Positions 51,944 to 60,163 of a stretch of DNA of 60,163 nucleotides are shown piece by piece. This stretch comes from Sphingomonas sp. 35-24ZXX (GTDB taxonomy: Bacteria; Pseudomonadota; Alphaproteobacteria; Sphingomonadales; Sphingomonadaceae): positions 1 through 60,163 of the forward strand of contig NZ_JROG01000011.1 in assembly GCF_000786215.1 (NCBI RefSeq), written 5' to 3'. Made by a program: the position numbers and the translations under genes. The notes under the pieces were generated by a model. The model was not told the origin of the DNA and did not search any database. It was given only the letters and a program-made list of their open reading frames with translations. The number at the start of each line of letters is the position of its first letter. Positions within the stretch are counted from its first letter, which is position 1.

Positions 51944-53266
51944 ATGCAGACAGCCCCGATGACGTCGCATCTTGCGGCCTGGAAATGGTGGATCATCGCA
52001 GCCGTGGTCATCGGCGCGCTGTGGGTGACCGACCGGCTGAGCGATGCCGATAGCCTGCCCGAGCAGATCGTCTGGGAGGATTCGCCCTTCTCGGGCAGCG
52101 GGCCGCCGCGCACCTATTCGGAAGCGATGACGCGCAGCAAGCTCGCCGTCACCAATGCCGGCGCCGCTGCCCGGGCCAAGCCCGACCAATGGCTGATGCA
52201 CGAGATCCATGCCAGCGAACTGATGGCACGGGCGCAGCTATCGGGATCGTATGAGGATTATGCCGCCGCCGGCCAGGCGCTTGATGCGGCGTTTGGCGTC
52301 GCGGTGAAGGGCAGCGGGCCGCACCTGATGCGCGCCGCGCTCGATTTCAGCATGCACCGGCTGGCCGGAGCCGAAGCGCAGCTGGCCGCGATCGATCGGT
52401 ATGCCGTTCCGCCCGATCCGGGCGACCGCGCCGAGATCACCGCGGTGCGCGGCGACATCGCCTTTTATCGCGGCGACTATGACGCAGCCTGGGCGCTCTA
52501 TGATCAGGCCGATGCGCTGGTGCCGGGATCGACCCTGTTCCGCCGCGCGATCTTTGCCGCGCGGACCGGCGATGTCGACGGCGCCGACGCCTATTTCGCT
52601 CAGGCCGAGCGCGCCTATCGCTCGCCCACGCCGCAGACGCGCGGCTATATGGCGCTCCAGCGCGGAATCCTCGATCTCGATCGCGGGCGGCTTGACGATG
52701 CCATGGTCCATTTCCGCGAGGCCGACCGGCTGTTCCCCGGCCGCTGGCTGATCGAGGAGCATATCGCCGAGGTGCTCAACCTGCAGGGCAAGACTGCTGA
52801 GGCCGAAACGCTCTATCGCGCGATCGTCAAACGCACCGGCCACCCCGAATTCATCGATGCGCTGGCGGGCATCGCCGAAGCGCGCGGCGACACGGCAGAG
52901 GCCGCGCGGCTGTATGGCCGGTCGGCGGCGATCTGGGACAAGCGCCTCAAGCTGTTCCCCGAAGCCACATACGGCCATGCGATCGACCATTGCACGGCGC
53001 GCCGGGACTGGCCCTGCGCGCTGCGGCTGGCTGAGGCCAACCACCGGGCGCGTCCGTTTGGCGAGGCGAAGATCAAGCTCGCCGCCGCCCTGCTGGCCAA
53101 CGGCCGGACCGATGCAGCGCGCGCGATGATCGAGCAGGTGCTGGCCTCGCGCTGGCGCACGCCCGACCTCCACAGCACCGCCGCCGATATTTACCAGGCG
53201 GCCGGGTTGACGCAAAAGGCCGAGGCGCAACGCAAGCTGGCCACGGCGTCGAACCCGCTGTCATGA
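51944..53266 (+). CDS. Membrane-anchored TPR protein
   Basis: The product is 440 aa; 51959 (MTSHLAAW) is an alternative start. One TM helix at about 13-30 (WWIIAAVVIGALWV) is followed by about ten TPR-like helical repeats (for example AEITAVRGDIAFYRGDYDAAW and AMVHFREADRLFPGRW). Follows the DUF4331 pair by 16 bp and is probably cotranscribed. Likely a periplasmic or cytoplasmic scaffold. No Cys pairing, unlike the Sel1 genes. Confidence 0.85.
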   Translation: MQTAPMTSHLAAWKWWIIAAVVIGALWVTDRLSDADSLPEQIVWEDSPFSGSGPPRTYSEAMTRSKLAVTNAGAAARAKPDQWLMHEIHASELMARAQLSGSYEDYAAAGQALDAAFGVAVKGSGPHLMRAALDFSMHRLAGAEAQLAAIDRYAVPPDPGDRAEITAVRGDIAFYRGDYDAAWALYDQADALVPGSTLFRRAIFAARTGDVDGADAYFAQAERAYRSPTPQTRGYMALQRGILDLDRGRLDDAMVHFREADRLFPGRWLIEEHIAEVLNLQGKTAEAETLYRAIVKRTGHPEFIDALAGIAEARGDTAEAARLYGRSAAIWDKRLKLFPEATYGHAIDHCTARRDWPCALRLAEANHRARPFGEAKIKLAAALLANGRTDAARAMIEQVLASRWRTPDLHSTAADIYQAAGLTQKAEAQRKLATASNPLS

Positions 53267-53333
53267 AGCGCTGTCGTCTGACCTGCTGGAAGATCAACCA
53301 TAGATTTTGAAGAACACGTTCACGGAGTGATTG

Positions 53334-53858
53334 ATGCCATTTCGCCAGACCATCAGATTGACGAGCACGATCCTTGCCTTGGTTGTCCTGACCGCAGGCG
53401 CGGTCCCCGCGTCGACCGCAGGCGCGCAATCGTCGGGAACTGAAGCGACCGAATCTGCAGGCTATGTCTATGCAACTTCGGTGGAATCGGGGGCTGCCCC
53501 GTCACTGACCTTCAAACAATTCGGTCCTGAAATGACGGGTACCTACAGCGAAACGCAGGATGACGCGTTTTATGATAGCATCTACCAGTCGGGGGGTGGC
53601 ACCATTACCAAAGGTCGTCTGGTCGGCACCTTCAGTGGCAACACCTTCACCGGATACTGGTATGACGATCAGGGGCGAACCGGTGTGCAGCGCGAATGCA
53701 ACCCGCCGCATGAGGGCGAACGGATCTACGGGCGGGTCACCCTGCGATTCTCCGCCGATCGCAAGAGCTTTACCGGCTTGCACAGCACGTGCGACACGGC
53801 ACCCGAAGACGCCTATTTTGCCAGCTGGAAGGGTACGCTGACGCGGATCGTCCCATAG
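53334..53858 (+). CDS. Exported protein of unknown function
   Basis: The product is 174 aa from ATG 53334 (TTG 53331 in the same frame is less likely). Signal peptide ends near STAGAQ. The mature part is beta-rich with alternating Gly and aromatic residues (FSGNTFTGYWYDDQGRTG) and two cysteines (RECNPP and HSTCDTA). The structure suggests a small beta-barrel or lipocalin-like fold, unconfirmed. Monocistronic. Confidence 0.75.
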   Translation: MPFRQTIRLTSTILALVVLTAGAVPASTAGAQSSGTEATESAGYVYATSVESGAAPSLTFKQFGPEMTGTYSETQDDAFYDSIYQSGGGTITKGRLVGTFSGNTFTGYWYDDQGRTGVQRECNPPHEGERIYGRVTLRFSADRKSFTGLHSTCDTAPEDAYFASWKGTLTRIVP

Positions 53859-53998
53859 CGCCCGGACAACGGACCCGCAGCCATCCAAAAATCGGTTTGT
53901 CCGCACATGCTGCCAGCAAACCGCCGAGTTCATGGGGCCGTACAAGTCAATACCCTTGCTCGCCGCCCAGCTTTGGCCTATAGCCAAGCCCATTATTC

Positions 53999-54029
53999 GG
54001 CCACCCCGCGAGGGGTGGCCATATTTTTT
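53999..54029 (+). promoter_or_regulatory. Terminator-like hairpin in the trcR 5' leader
   Basis: GGCCACCCC-GCGA-GGGGTGGCC is a perfect 9-bp stem with a GNRA loop, followed by ATATTTTTT. The T-run is followed at once by GGAGA and the trcR ATG at 54042. It may terminate upstream transcription or attenuate trcR. Confidence 0.65.
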
Positions 54030-54041
54030 GGAGAAACGCCC

Positions 54042-54749
54042 ATGTCTGCCAACCCCCAGCCGCTGATGCCGCATGCAACCGCATCCTGGATGGTCGACAA
54101 CACCGGTCTCAGCTTTGAGCAGATTGCCGATTTCTGTGGTCTGCACATTCTGGAAGTCCAAGCGATGGCCGATGATCTCGCCAGCAGCAAGTACACCGGC
54201 CGCGATCCGGTGCGCGCGGGCGAACTGACCATGTCGGAAATCGAGAAGGGCCAGGCCGATCCCGAGTACCGCCTGAAGATCCAGGTCGGCCCGGCGCAGG
54301 TCCGCCGCACCAAGGGTCCGCGCTACACGCCGGTCTCCAAACGCCAGGACAAGCCCGATGGCATCGCCTGGATCCTGCGCAACCATCCCGAGATCTCGGA
54401 CGCGCAGATCGGCAAGCTGATCGGCACGACGCGCAACACCATCGCCGCGATCCGTGATCGCAGCCACTGGAACATCTCGAACATCCAGCCCAAGGATCCG
54501 GTGACGCTGGGCCTGTGCTCGCAGCGCGAACTCGACGCGATCGTCGGCAAGGCGGCGAAGAAGGCCGGAATCACCGAGGAAGCCCCCACCGACACCCGTC
54601 TGGGCGGGGATCGCGAAGCGCTGATCGAGGAACTGCGCGCCGAACGTCAGGCCGCCAACCGCGCCGCCGAGGAAGCCGCACGCGAAGCGGCGATCGAATC
54701 GGCGCTGCTGGGTGACAGCGAAACGGAAGCATCGGGCGAACAGGCCTGA
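54042..54749 (+). CDS. trcR: Cell cycle transcriptional regulator TrcR (DUF1013)
   Basis: The product is 235 aa from ATG 54042 with GGAGA upstream; the frame to 53907 runs through the hairpin and is not used. DUF1013 signature: MPHATASWMVDNTGLSFEQI, FCGLHILEVQAMADD and GRDPVRAGELTMSEIEKGQ, then an HTH-like region (ISDAQIGKLIGTTRNTIAAI). Conserved in alphaproteobacteria and linked to cell-cycle control. It overlaps the MBL gene by TGATG. Confidence 0.95.
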   Translation: MSANPQPLMPHATASWMVDNTGLSFEQIADFCGLHILEVQAMADDLASSKYTGRDPVRAGELTMSEIEKGQADPEYRLKIQVGPAQVRRTKGPRYTPVSKRQDKPDGIAWILRNHPEISDAQIGKLIGTTRNTIAAIRDRSHWNISNIQPKDPVTLGLCSQRELDAIVGKAAKKAGITEEAPTDTRLGGDREALIEELRAERQAANRAAEEAAREAAIESALLGDSETEASGEQA

Positions 54750-55882
54750 TGGCCGAGGCGGCCCCGGGCGAACCGGTCACCCGCACCGGGCCGCCCGCTT
54801 ATGATGCCTCGCTCGCCGATCACGGCCTCGAGGCCAAGGAATTTCGCGGGCTGACCTATCCGCTGGGCGATCATGCGCCCGGCTATGGCGAATATTTCGG
54901 CATCGCGCCGGGGCTGGGCTGGACGCGTCTGCCCGTCCCCGGCCCACTCGACCATATCAACATCTGGCTGCTCGACGACCGCGATGACGAAGGTGAAGGC
55001 GTCGCCATCGTCGATACCGGGCTGTACATGCCCGGCTCCACCGATGCCTGGAAGGCGCTGTTTGCGGGCGGCCTGCAGGGTCGCCGCATCACACGGGTGC
55101 TGGTCACCCATTTCCACCCCGATCATGTCGGCGCCGCAGGCTGGCTGTGCCGCCGTTTTGGCGTCCGGCTGTGGATGAACCGCACCGAATGGCTGATGGC
55201 GCGGATGCTGACCGCCGATGTCCGCGCCGAGCCGCCGCAAGAGGCGCTCGACCAGATGCGGCTGGCCGGCTGGGACGAGCCCCGGCTGGAGAACATGCGC
55301 GCCAAGGGCTGGGGCAATTTCGCGCGGATGGTCTCCGATGTGCCGATCAGCCATGTCCGGTTGGATGATGGCGCCGAGGTCGTCATCGGCGAGCGCACCT
55401 GGACGGTGATGACGGGCGGCGGCCATACCCCGGAGCACGCCTGTCTGGTCGACCAGGCCGGACAGGTCGTGATCGCCGGCGACCAGATTCTGCCGCGCAT
55501 CACTTCGAACGTGTCGATGATAACCAGCGAGCCCACCGCCGATCCCTTGCGCGAATGGCTCGACAGCATCGCCAAGTTCCGTTCGGCGCTGACCGGCGAC
55601 GAGCTCATCCTGCCCGCGCACGGCTTTCCGTTCACCGGCGTACACGCCCGGCTCGATGCGCTGGCAAGCGGGCATATCGAGCGTCTGGACGTGCTCGAGG
55701 CTGCGCTCAAGCAGGCGCCGATGCGCGCAGTCGACACCTTCGGGATCCTGTTTGCGCGCGATGTCGATGACAGCGTCTATGGCATCGCCACCGGTGAGGC
55801 GCTGGCGCATCTGCGCTATCTGGAATGCGCCGGCCGGGCCACCTGCACGGTGCGCGATGGGGTGGGCTGGTATTCAGCCTGA
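54749..55882 (+). CDS. MBL-fold metallohydrolase
   Basis: The product is 377 aa, translationally coupled to trcR (TGATG). Motifs: VTHFHPDHVGAAG (HxHxDH), GGHTPEHAC and AGDQILPRI, with a late LPAHG. This is a glyoxalase II-like MBL member with the metal-binding set complete. Cytosolic; substrate unknown. It ends tail to tail with the cyclopropane synthase gene, overlapping 9 bp. Confidence 0.93.
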   Translation: MAEAAPGEPVTRTGPPAYDASLADHGLEAKEFRGLTYPLGDHAPGYGEYFGIAPGLGWTRLPVPGPLDHINIWLLDDRDDEGEGVAIVDTGLYMPGSTDAWKALFAGGLQGRRITRVLVTHFHPDHVGAAGWLCRRFGVRLWMNRTEWLMARMLTADVRAEPPQEALDQMRLAGWDEPRLENMRAKGWGNFARMVSDVPISHVRLDDGAEVVIGERTWTVMTGGGHTPEHACLVDQAGQVVIAGDQILPRITSNVSMITSEPTADPLREWLDSIAKFRSALTGDELILPAHGFPFTGVHARLDALASGHIERLDVLEAALKQAPMRAVDTFGILFARDVDDSVYGIATGEALAHLRYLECAGRATCTVRDGVGWYSA

Positions 55883-57103
55883 CCGGTAGCGCGCTTCGGC
55901 CTCGGCGATGTAATCGCGGGTGATCGGCAGGGCGTGGCGGCTGCGCGCGAACTGCACCTGATAGTTGCACATCCCGCCATGCTCGAACGCCGCGGTCGCG
56001 CCTGCCAGATAGAAGGTCCACATCCTGAAGAAGCGGGCATCGTACAGCGCCTCGATCTCCGCCTGCCTGGCCACGGTGCGCTGGTACCATGCCCGCAGCG
56101 TATGCGCGTAATGCAGCCGCAGCGTCTCGATATCGGTGGCGATCAGCCGTGACGGTTCGCTGGCGCGAACGATCTCGCTGAGCGCCGGGATATAGCCGCC
56201 GGGGAAGATGTATTTGCTGGTGAAGGCATCGGTCGCGCCGGGCACGCCCATCCGCCCGATGGTATGGAGCAGCATCACCCCGTCATGCGCCAGCAGTTTG
56301 CGGCATTGGCGGAAGAAGGCGGGATATTGCGGCACACCGACGTGTTCGAACATGCCGACCGAGACGATCCGGTCGAAAGTGCCGGTGAGCGCGCGATAGT
56401 CGATCAGCTCGAAGCGGACCCGGTGGGCAACCCCTGCCGCCTCGGCGCGCTGGTGGGCGATCTTGAGCTGCTCGCGCGACAATGTGATGCCCAGCACGTC
56501 GACATCCGCGACGCGGTTCAGATACAGCGCCATGCCGCCCCAGCCGCAGCCGATATCGAGCACCTTGAGGCCCGGTCGCAGCGCGAGCTTGGCCGCGATA
56601 TGCGCCTTCTTGTCGTCCTGCGCCTGTTCGAGGCTGGCGGCCGGATCGGTGAAATAGGCGCAGCTGTACTGCTTGTCGGCATCGAGAAAGAGGTCGTAGA
56701 GCCTGTCGTCGAGATCATAATGATGCGCGACGTTGCGCTGCGACCGGCCCGCCGGATTGATTTGGTCGATCCGCCCGCCGATCGCCTTGGCGAGCTTGCG
56801 CAACGGACTGCGGGGCTTGAGGTCGCCGCCCTTGTCCCACGGCGCATTGGCGCGCACCAGCTCGATCAGCTGCATGATGTCGCCGCGCTCGATGATCAGC
56901 CGGCCATCCATATAGGCCTCGCCCGCCCCCAGCCGGGGACGTAGCGCAATGAACCGCGCGACATCGGCATCGGCCAGCCGCACCGCGACATCGGGAAAGC
57001 CGGGGGTCGGCGCACCGTAGCTGCGGGTCCGCCCGGTGTGATCGGTCAGTTCCAGCCTGCCCTGCAGGATGATCCGGCCCAGAAATCGATCCATCAGCGT
57101 CAT
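55874..57103 (-). CDS. Cyclopropane-fatty-acyl-phospholipid synthase-like methyltransferase
   Basis: The product is 409 aa. SAM-binding VLDIGCGWGGMALYL and the substrate region VAHHYDLDDRLYDLFLD plus YSCAYFTDP are as in Cfa. Adds a methylene group to unsaturated acyl chains in the inner membrane using SAM. It also has the conserved EHVGVPQY motif. Tail-to-tail overlap with the MBL gene. The N-terminal domain of about 100 residues is shorter than in E. coli Cfa. Confidence 0.93.
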   Translation of the reverse strand: MTLMDRFLGRIILQGRLELTDHTGRTRSYGAPTPGFPDVAVRLADADVARFIALRPRLGAGEAYMDGRLIIERGDIMQLIELVRANAPWDKGGDLKPRSPLRKLAKAIGGRIDQINPAGRSQRNVAHHYDLDDRLYDLFLDADKQYSCAYFTDPAASLEQAQDDKKAHIAAKLALRPGLKVLDIGCGWGGMALYLNRVADVDVLGITLSREQLKIAHQRAEAAGVAHRVRFELIDYRALTGTFDRIVSVGMFEHVGVPQYPAFFRQCRKLLAHDGVMLLHTIGRMGVPGATDAFTSKYIFPGGYIPALSEIVRASEPSRLIATDIETLRLHYAHTLRAWYQRTVARQAEIEALYDARFFRMWTFYLAGATAAFEHGGMCNYQVQFARSRHALPITRDYIAEAEARYRSG

Positions 57104-57131
57104 CGGACAGACTTACGCAGCTTTCCCCCGA

Positions 57132-57908
57132 TCAGATCCCGGCATACCATTCATAGCCTGCCGCATCCTCCCAATAGCCACCGCCGCCGCCGTAGCTCAG
57201 CCGGTAATCGGCCACCGCCTCGATCCGGCGGACATATTTGGCGTGCTTGTAGCCCAGCTGCCGCTCGACCCTGAGGCGCAGCGGCGCGCCGTTGCCGATC
57301 GGCAGCAGTTCATCGTTGAGCGCCCAGGCCATCATCGTCTGCGGGTGGCGCGCATCGGTCATGTCAATGCTCTCGTAATAGGGGCCGGCGCGCAGCGTAT
57401 CGGCGCAGTGGAAGACCAGATAGCGCGCGCCGTCCTTGACCTTCACCTTGTCGAGCAGATGCGCGAGGTTCACCCCGGTCCACTTGCCGATCGCGCTCCA
57501 GCCCTCGACACAATCGTGCCGGGTGATCTGGGTCTGCCGGGGCATGGCGCGAATCTGGCCGAGCGCAAAGCGGGTGGGCCTTTCGACCAGCCCGTCGATG
57601 GTCAGCGTCCAGTCCGAAAATTCGGTGGCTGCCTGGCGCAGATAGTCCGCATCGGTCGGCGCACGGGTGCCGTTGGCGGGGACCGAGCGGCCGATGTCGC
57701 GCGCAGAATATTCGCGCGCCAGCCTGTCCGACCCCAGCAGCGCGCGCTGCAGCGCCATATTGCCCTTTTCCGCCAGCCGCAAGGTATCGCGCCAGCCCTG
57801 GTTGGCGTTGAGCGCATCGCAGCCCGACAACAGTCCGCCCGAGGCGACGGCAAGCGAGCCGACCAGTGCGCGGCGGCTGAGGATCAGCGGGGAAGGCGCA
57901 TCGGTCAT
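57132..57908 (-). CDS. Tat-exported molybdopterin oxidoreductase lipoprotein (sulfite oxidase family)
   Basis: The product is 258 aa. N-terminus has a twin-arginine motif (SRRALVGSL) followed by a lipobox (GLLSGCD), so a Tat-exported lipoprotein is predicted. Sulfite oxidase-type molybdopterin domain: DWTLTIDGLVERP, TRHDCVEGWSAIGKWTGV (Cys ligand) and RQLGYKHAKYVRRIE. Overlaps the cytochrome b gene by ATGA; the two probably form a membrane-bound redox pair like MsrPQ or related sulfite oxidases. Confidence 0.92.
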   Translation of the reverse strand: MTDAPSPLILSRRALVGSLAVASGGLLSGCDALNANQGWRDTLRLAEKGNMALQRALLGSDRLAREYSARDIGRSVPANGTRAPTDADYLRQAATEFSDWTLTIDGLVERPTRFALGQIRAMPRQTQITRHDCVEGWSAIGKWTGVNLAHLLDKVKVKDGARYLVFHCADTLRAGPYYESIDMTDARHPQTMMAWALNDELLPIGNGAPLRLRVERQLGYKHAKYVRRIEAVADYRLSYGGGGGYWEDAAGYEWYAGI

Positions 57909-58768
57909 CGCCGGTGTCCGATCGTCATGCCGCGCAGCAGCGTCAGCGGCTTGTGCACGATCACCAGCGCGAAGTGCAGCACCATGAAGCCGATCAGCGA
58001 CCAGGCGATGATGAAATGGATCGAGCGCGCGGTCTGCCGTCCGCCGAACATCATGCTCGGGAAATGCAGCGCGGCATCGGTGCCCGGCGACATCGCAAGG
58101 CCCGTCACGATCATCAGCGGCAGCATCACGAAGATCACCGCGATATAGCTCAGCTTCTGCAGCGGGTTATAGGCCTCGCCCGGCGCGGTGTGGAAATCGA
58201 ATTTCGCATGGTCGACAATCGTCCGCCAGAGCGCGCGCGGATGCCATTCGGCGGCGCGCATCGCGATCATGCCGCGAATATGCCCGTTGAACAGGCTGAA
58301 GATTATGAAGAACAGCAGCCCGAAGGCGAAGAACCAGGCGAAGAAGAAATGCCAGTGCCGGGCATCGGCAAGATTATAGTCGGTGGGGATCGTCGCCCAG
58401 CCGGGAAAGGCGCGGCTGCGCATCACGCCCTCGCCATCGCTGTAGCGGCCGAGCACGCCGGTGGTATCGAGCCGCGCCCCGCCGATCTCCAGATAGCCGC
58501 GCTGCCCCTGCTGGCCGATGGCGAGCCAGGCGGGCTCGTCGCGATTGCCATATTCGCCCCAGTAGAGGCGGGGATGCGCGTTGAAGATCATCAGTCCGCT
58601 CATGAACAGCGTGATCAGCGCCACCAGATTGACCCAGTGCCACATCCGCGTGGCGACGGCATGCTGATGGTCGGGCTCGCTCACCGGCGGCGCGGGTGCG
58701 GGCTCCGAAACGGGCAGAGGCAGGGTTTCGGCAGGATCCAGAGCAGCGATCATGTCCGTCATTCGCAA
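57905..58768 (-). CDS. Cytochrome b561-type membrane subunit
   Basis: The product is 287 aa. TM helices carry the haem histidines: RMWHWVNLVAL, HWHFFFAWFFAFG and HFIIAWSLIGFMVLHFAL. A periplasmic loop of about 70 residues lies between the first and second helix. It takes electrons to or from the adjacent molybdoenzyme. The N-terminal Pro/Glu-rich stretch is cytosolic. Divergent from ridA. Confidence 0.92.
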   Translation of the reverse strand: MRMTDMIAALDPAETLPLPVSEPAPAPPVSEPDHQHAVATRMWHWVNLVALITLFMSGLMIFNAHPRLYWGEYGNRDEPAWLAIGQQGQRGYLEIGGARLDTTGVLGRYSDGEGVMRSRAFPGWATIPTDYNLADARHWHFFFAWFFAFGLLFFIIFSLFNGHIRGMIAMRAAEWHPRALWRTIVDHAKFDFHTAPGEAYNPLQKLSYIAVIFVMLPLMIVTGLAMSPGTDAALHFPSMMFGGRQTARSIHFIIAWSLIGFMVLHFALVIVHKPLTLLRGMTIGHRR

Positions 58769-58837
58769 TCAGTCTCCGGTCGGTTACAGTCGAGCCGCGA
58801 CTCTGCTCCGTTTTTACGCCACGAAAGACCATCTGTC

Positions 58838-59236
58838 ATGCCCGCTGATGCCTCGGTGATTACCCTTTCGCCCGATCCGCTTGATGCCTATGCGATTTCG
58901 CCGGGCTGGAAGGCGGGCGGATTGCTGTTCCTCTCCGGCCAGGCAGCGATCGACGAGCATGGCGCGATCATCGGTGCAGGGGATTTTGCGGCCCAGCTCG
59001 AACAGACCTTTGCCAATATCGACCGGGTGCTGGCTGCGGGCGGAAGCGACCGCAGTCGAATCATCAAGGTGACGATCTATCTCACCGACATGGCCCATTT
59101 CCCGGCGATCGTCGAGGCGCGCCAGCGCTATTTCACCCGCCCCTGGCCTGCCGATACCATCGTTGAGGTCCGCGCGCTGGCATTGCCCGAATTGGTGGTC
59201 GAGATCGATGTGATCGCTTTGGCCGGCCACAGCTAG
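58838..59236 (+). CDS. RidA family protein
   Basis: The product is 132 aa from ATG 58838; a long open frame upstream is antisense to the cytochrome gene. Signatures: FLSGQAAID, SRIIKVTIYLTDMAHF and TIVEVRALALPELVVEIDVIA. The Arg in VEVRAL corresponds to the catalytic residue of RidA. It probably deaminates reactive enamines in the cytosol. An IS element has inserted at its very stop codon (TAG inside CTAG), so the last residue may differ from the parental form. Confidence 0.93.
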   Translation: MPADASVITLSPDPLDAYAISPGWKAGGLLFLSGQAAIDEHGAIIGAGDFAAQLEQTFANIDRVLAAGGSDRSRIIKVTIYLTDMAHFPAIVEARQRYFTRPWPADTIVEVRALALPELVVEIDVIALAGHS

Positions 59237-59252
59237 GCTCAGGACTCGCTGA

Positions 59253-59813
59253 TTAGAGCCAGAAGATCACGGTGGCCGCCAGTGCGAGTGCGGAAAAGTA
59301 GACGGTAGGGCAGCGGTCATATCGCGTTGCCACGCGGCGCCAGTCCTTCAGACGGCCGAACATGATCTCGATGCGGTTACGCCGTTTGTACCGCCGCTTG
59401 TCGTATGTGACGGGCAAGGAGCGGGATTTGCGGCCCGGAATGCACGGTTTAATGCCCTTTTGCTCAAGCGCATCTCTGAACCAGTCAGCGTCATAGCCGC
59501 GGTCGGCGAGCATCCACTTGTCCTTGGGCAAATCGTCGAGCAAGGCCGCGGCACCGGTGTAATCGCTGACCTGGCCGGCTGTGATGAAGAAGCTCAACGG
59601 GCGGCCGTTTGCATCAGTCACGGCGTGCAACTTCGTGTTCATGCCGCCCTTGGTCCGTCCGATCAAGCGCCCGAGATCCCCTTTTTTGCCCCAAGGCTGG
59701 AAGCCGTGCGGTGGGCCTTGAGATAGGTCGCGTCGATCATGACGGTCTGCGGATCGGCCCTCTGGGCGGACAGGCCTTCCATCATCCGGGTGAACACGCC
59801 CATTTCGCCCCAC
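59253..59813 (-). CDS. IS5-type transposase, frame B (C-terminal part)
   Basis: Continues after -1 frameshift with KKGDLGRLIGRTKGGMNTKL, FITAGQVSDYTGA, ADRGYDADWF and RRNRIEIMFGRLKDWRRV, holding the remaining DDE residues. It ends AATVIFWL. Expression as a fusion requires the A-AAA-AAG slip; the early TAG in frame A probably reduces it. Confidence 0.85.
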   Translation of the reverse strand: MGRNGRVHPDDGRPVRPEGRSADRHDRRDLSQGPPHGFQPWGKKGDLGRLIGRTKGGMNTKLHAVTDANGRPLSFFITAGQVSDYTGAAALLDDLPKDKWMLADRGYDADWFRDALEQKGIKPCIPGRKSRSLPVTYDKRRYKRRNRIEIMFGRLKDWRRVATRYDRCPTVYFSALALAATVIFWL

Positions 59814-59977
59814 CGTTTCCAGCGGTTGTACAATGTCTTGTGCGGCCCGTATTCTCTGGGCGCATCCCGCCAGCGCAGGCCGTTCCGGTTGACGAATATG
59901 ATCCCGCTCAGGACCCGCCGGTCATCAACGCGGGGCCTGCCGTGGCTCCTGGGAAAATACGGCGACAGACGCCCCAT
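59663..59977 (-). CDS. IS5-type transposase, frame A (N-terminal part)
   Basis: Encodes MGRLSPYFPRSHGRPRVDDR, FVNRNGLRWRDAP and TVMIDATYLKAHRT, the DDE N-terminal part of IS427-type transposase. The usual start is the ATG at 60010 (MGDLY), but codon 6 is TAG where paralogues have Trp, so translation would have to begin at 59977. The frame ends shortly after the A-AAA-AAG slippery site (59681-59688 on this strand). Confidence 0.85.
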   Translation of the reverse strand: MGRLSPYFPRSHGRPRVDDRRVLSGIIFVNRNGLRWRDAPREYGPHKTLYNRWKRWGEMGVFTRMMEGLSAQRADPQTVMIDATYLKAHRTASSLGAKKGISGA

Positions 59978-60163
59978 CTGCTCGTCCGTCAGCTAATACA
60001 GGTCACCCATGCTCAGTCTCCTCGCGGAGCCTGAATCACATAACCCTTAGCCAATCAATGGGTCCTGAGCCTAGCTTGACCGTCGCCTCACGTTGCTGTC
60101 GAACCCATGGGAGCAGGATGGCTTAGAAGTCGCGGAGTAGTGATGAAAAACCGGTCAGACGGG

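Larger units (their letters stand above)
59237..60070 (-). mobile_element. IS5-family (IS427-type) insertion sequence
   Basis: The element is 834 bp. Terminal inverted repeats start GCTCAGGAC at 59237 and end GTCCTGAGC at 60070. CTAG flanks both sides (59233-59236 and 60071-60074) as target-site duplication. It encodes a transposase in two frames joined by a -1 frameshift. The left CTAG contains the ridA stop codon. Confidence 0.9.

Noticed and set aside
50821-52113. 430-aa open frame on the minus strand
   Set aside because: It is antisense to the DUF4331 pair and rich in low-complexity Arg/Gly sequence.
57914-58837. Long plus-strand extension in frame with RidA
   Set aside because: It is antisense to the cytochrome b gene; RidA homology begins at 58838.

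Overview
The window is high-GC proteobacterial DNA. Gene content points to an alphaproteobacterium, most likely a member of the Sphingomonadales. The supporting genes are TrcR (DUF1013), MucR, an UrcA-family protein, DUF1192, DUF4402-like subunits, a PlcP/Agt-type lipid-remodelling pair and an IS5/IS427-type element. This placement is inferred from gene content only; no marker rRNA is present.

Positions 1-24,712 form an accessory region dominated by exported proteins. At least five genes encode Sel1/TPR-like repeat proteins in which nearly every repeat carries a Cys pair about nine residues apart (74-721, 789-1709, 2039-3091, 10244-11401, 11428-12546). A sixth, at 22772-24712, adds two PAN/Apple-like domains in front. 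Among them lies an apparent four-gene minus-strand operon: OmpR-type response regulator, histidine kinase, lipoprotein and a 973-residue exported TPR-CHAT (caspase-like) protein. Around these are small exported two-cysteine proteins, a six-gene plus-strand run with ATGA overlaps, and a second exported CHAT protein (16417-17739). A class I aminotransferase, a HipA-like kinase without a canonical start codon, a downstream HTH gene and an IS3 relic interrupt the region. I see this exported CHAT/Sel1/two-component assembly as the best candidate for an undescribed system.

Positions 25,105-34,062 form a chaperone-usher locus on the minus strand. The order in transcription is LuxR-type regulator, seven tightly packed DUF4402-like subunit genes, PapD-like chaperone and usher. 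Two of the subunit genes are strikingly AT-rich.

Positions 34,500-42,200 are mixed: a sterol desaturase-family hydroxylase, a membrane AraC regulator, UrcA, tRNA-Ala(CGC), MucR, an exported creatininase divergent from an exported metallo-beta-lactamase/RidA fusion, and a proline-rich lipoprotein.

Positions 42,400-59,236 look like ordinary chromosome: a BI-1 protein, ThpR, a thioesterase, ClpA, DUF1192, a quinone oxidoreductase, the plcP-agt pair behind a good Pho box, a DUF4331 pair with a TPR protein, trcR with an MBL hydrolase, cyclopropane synthase, a molybdoenzyme/cytochrome b pair and RidA. The window ends in an 834-bp IS5/IS427-like element (59,237-60,070) flanked by CTAG, which inserted at the ridA stop codon.
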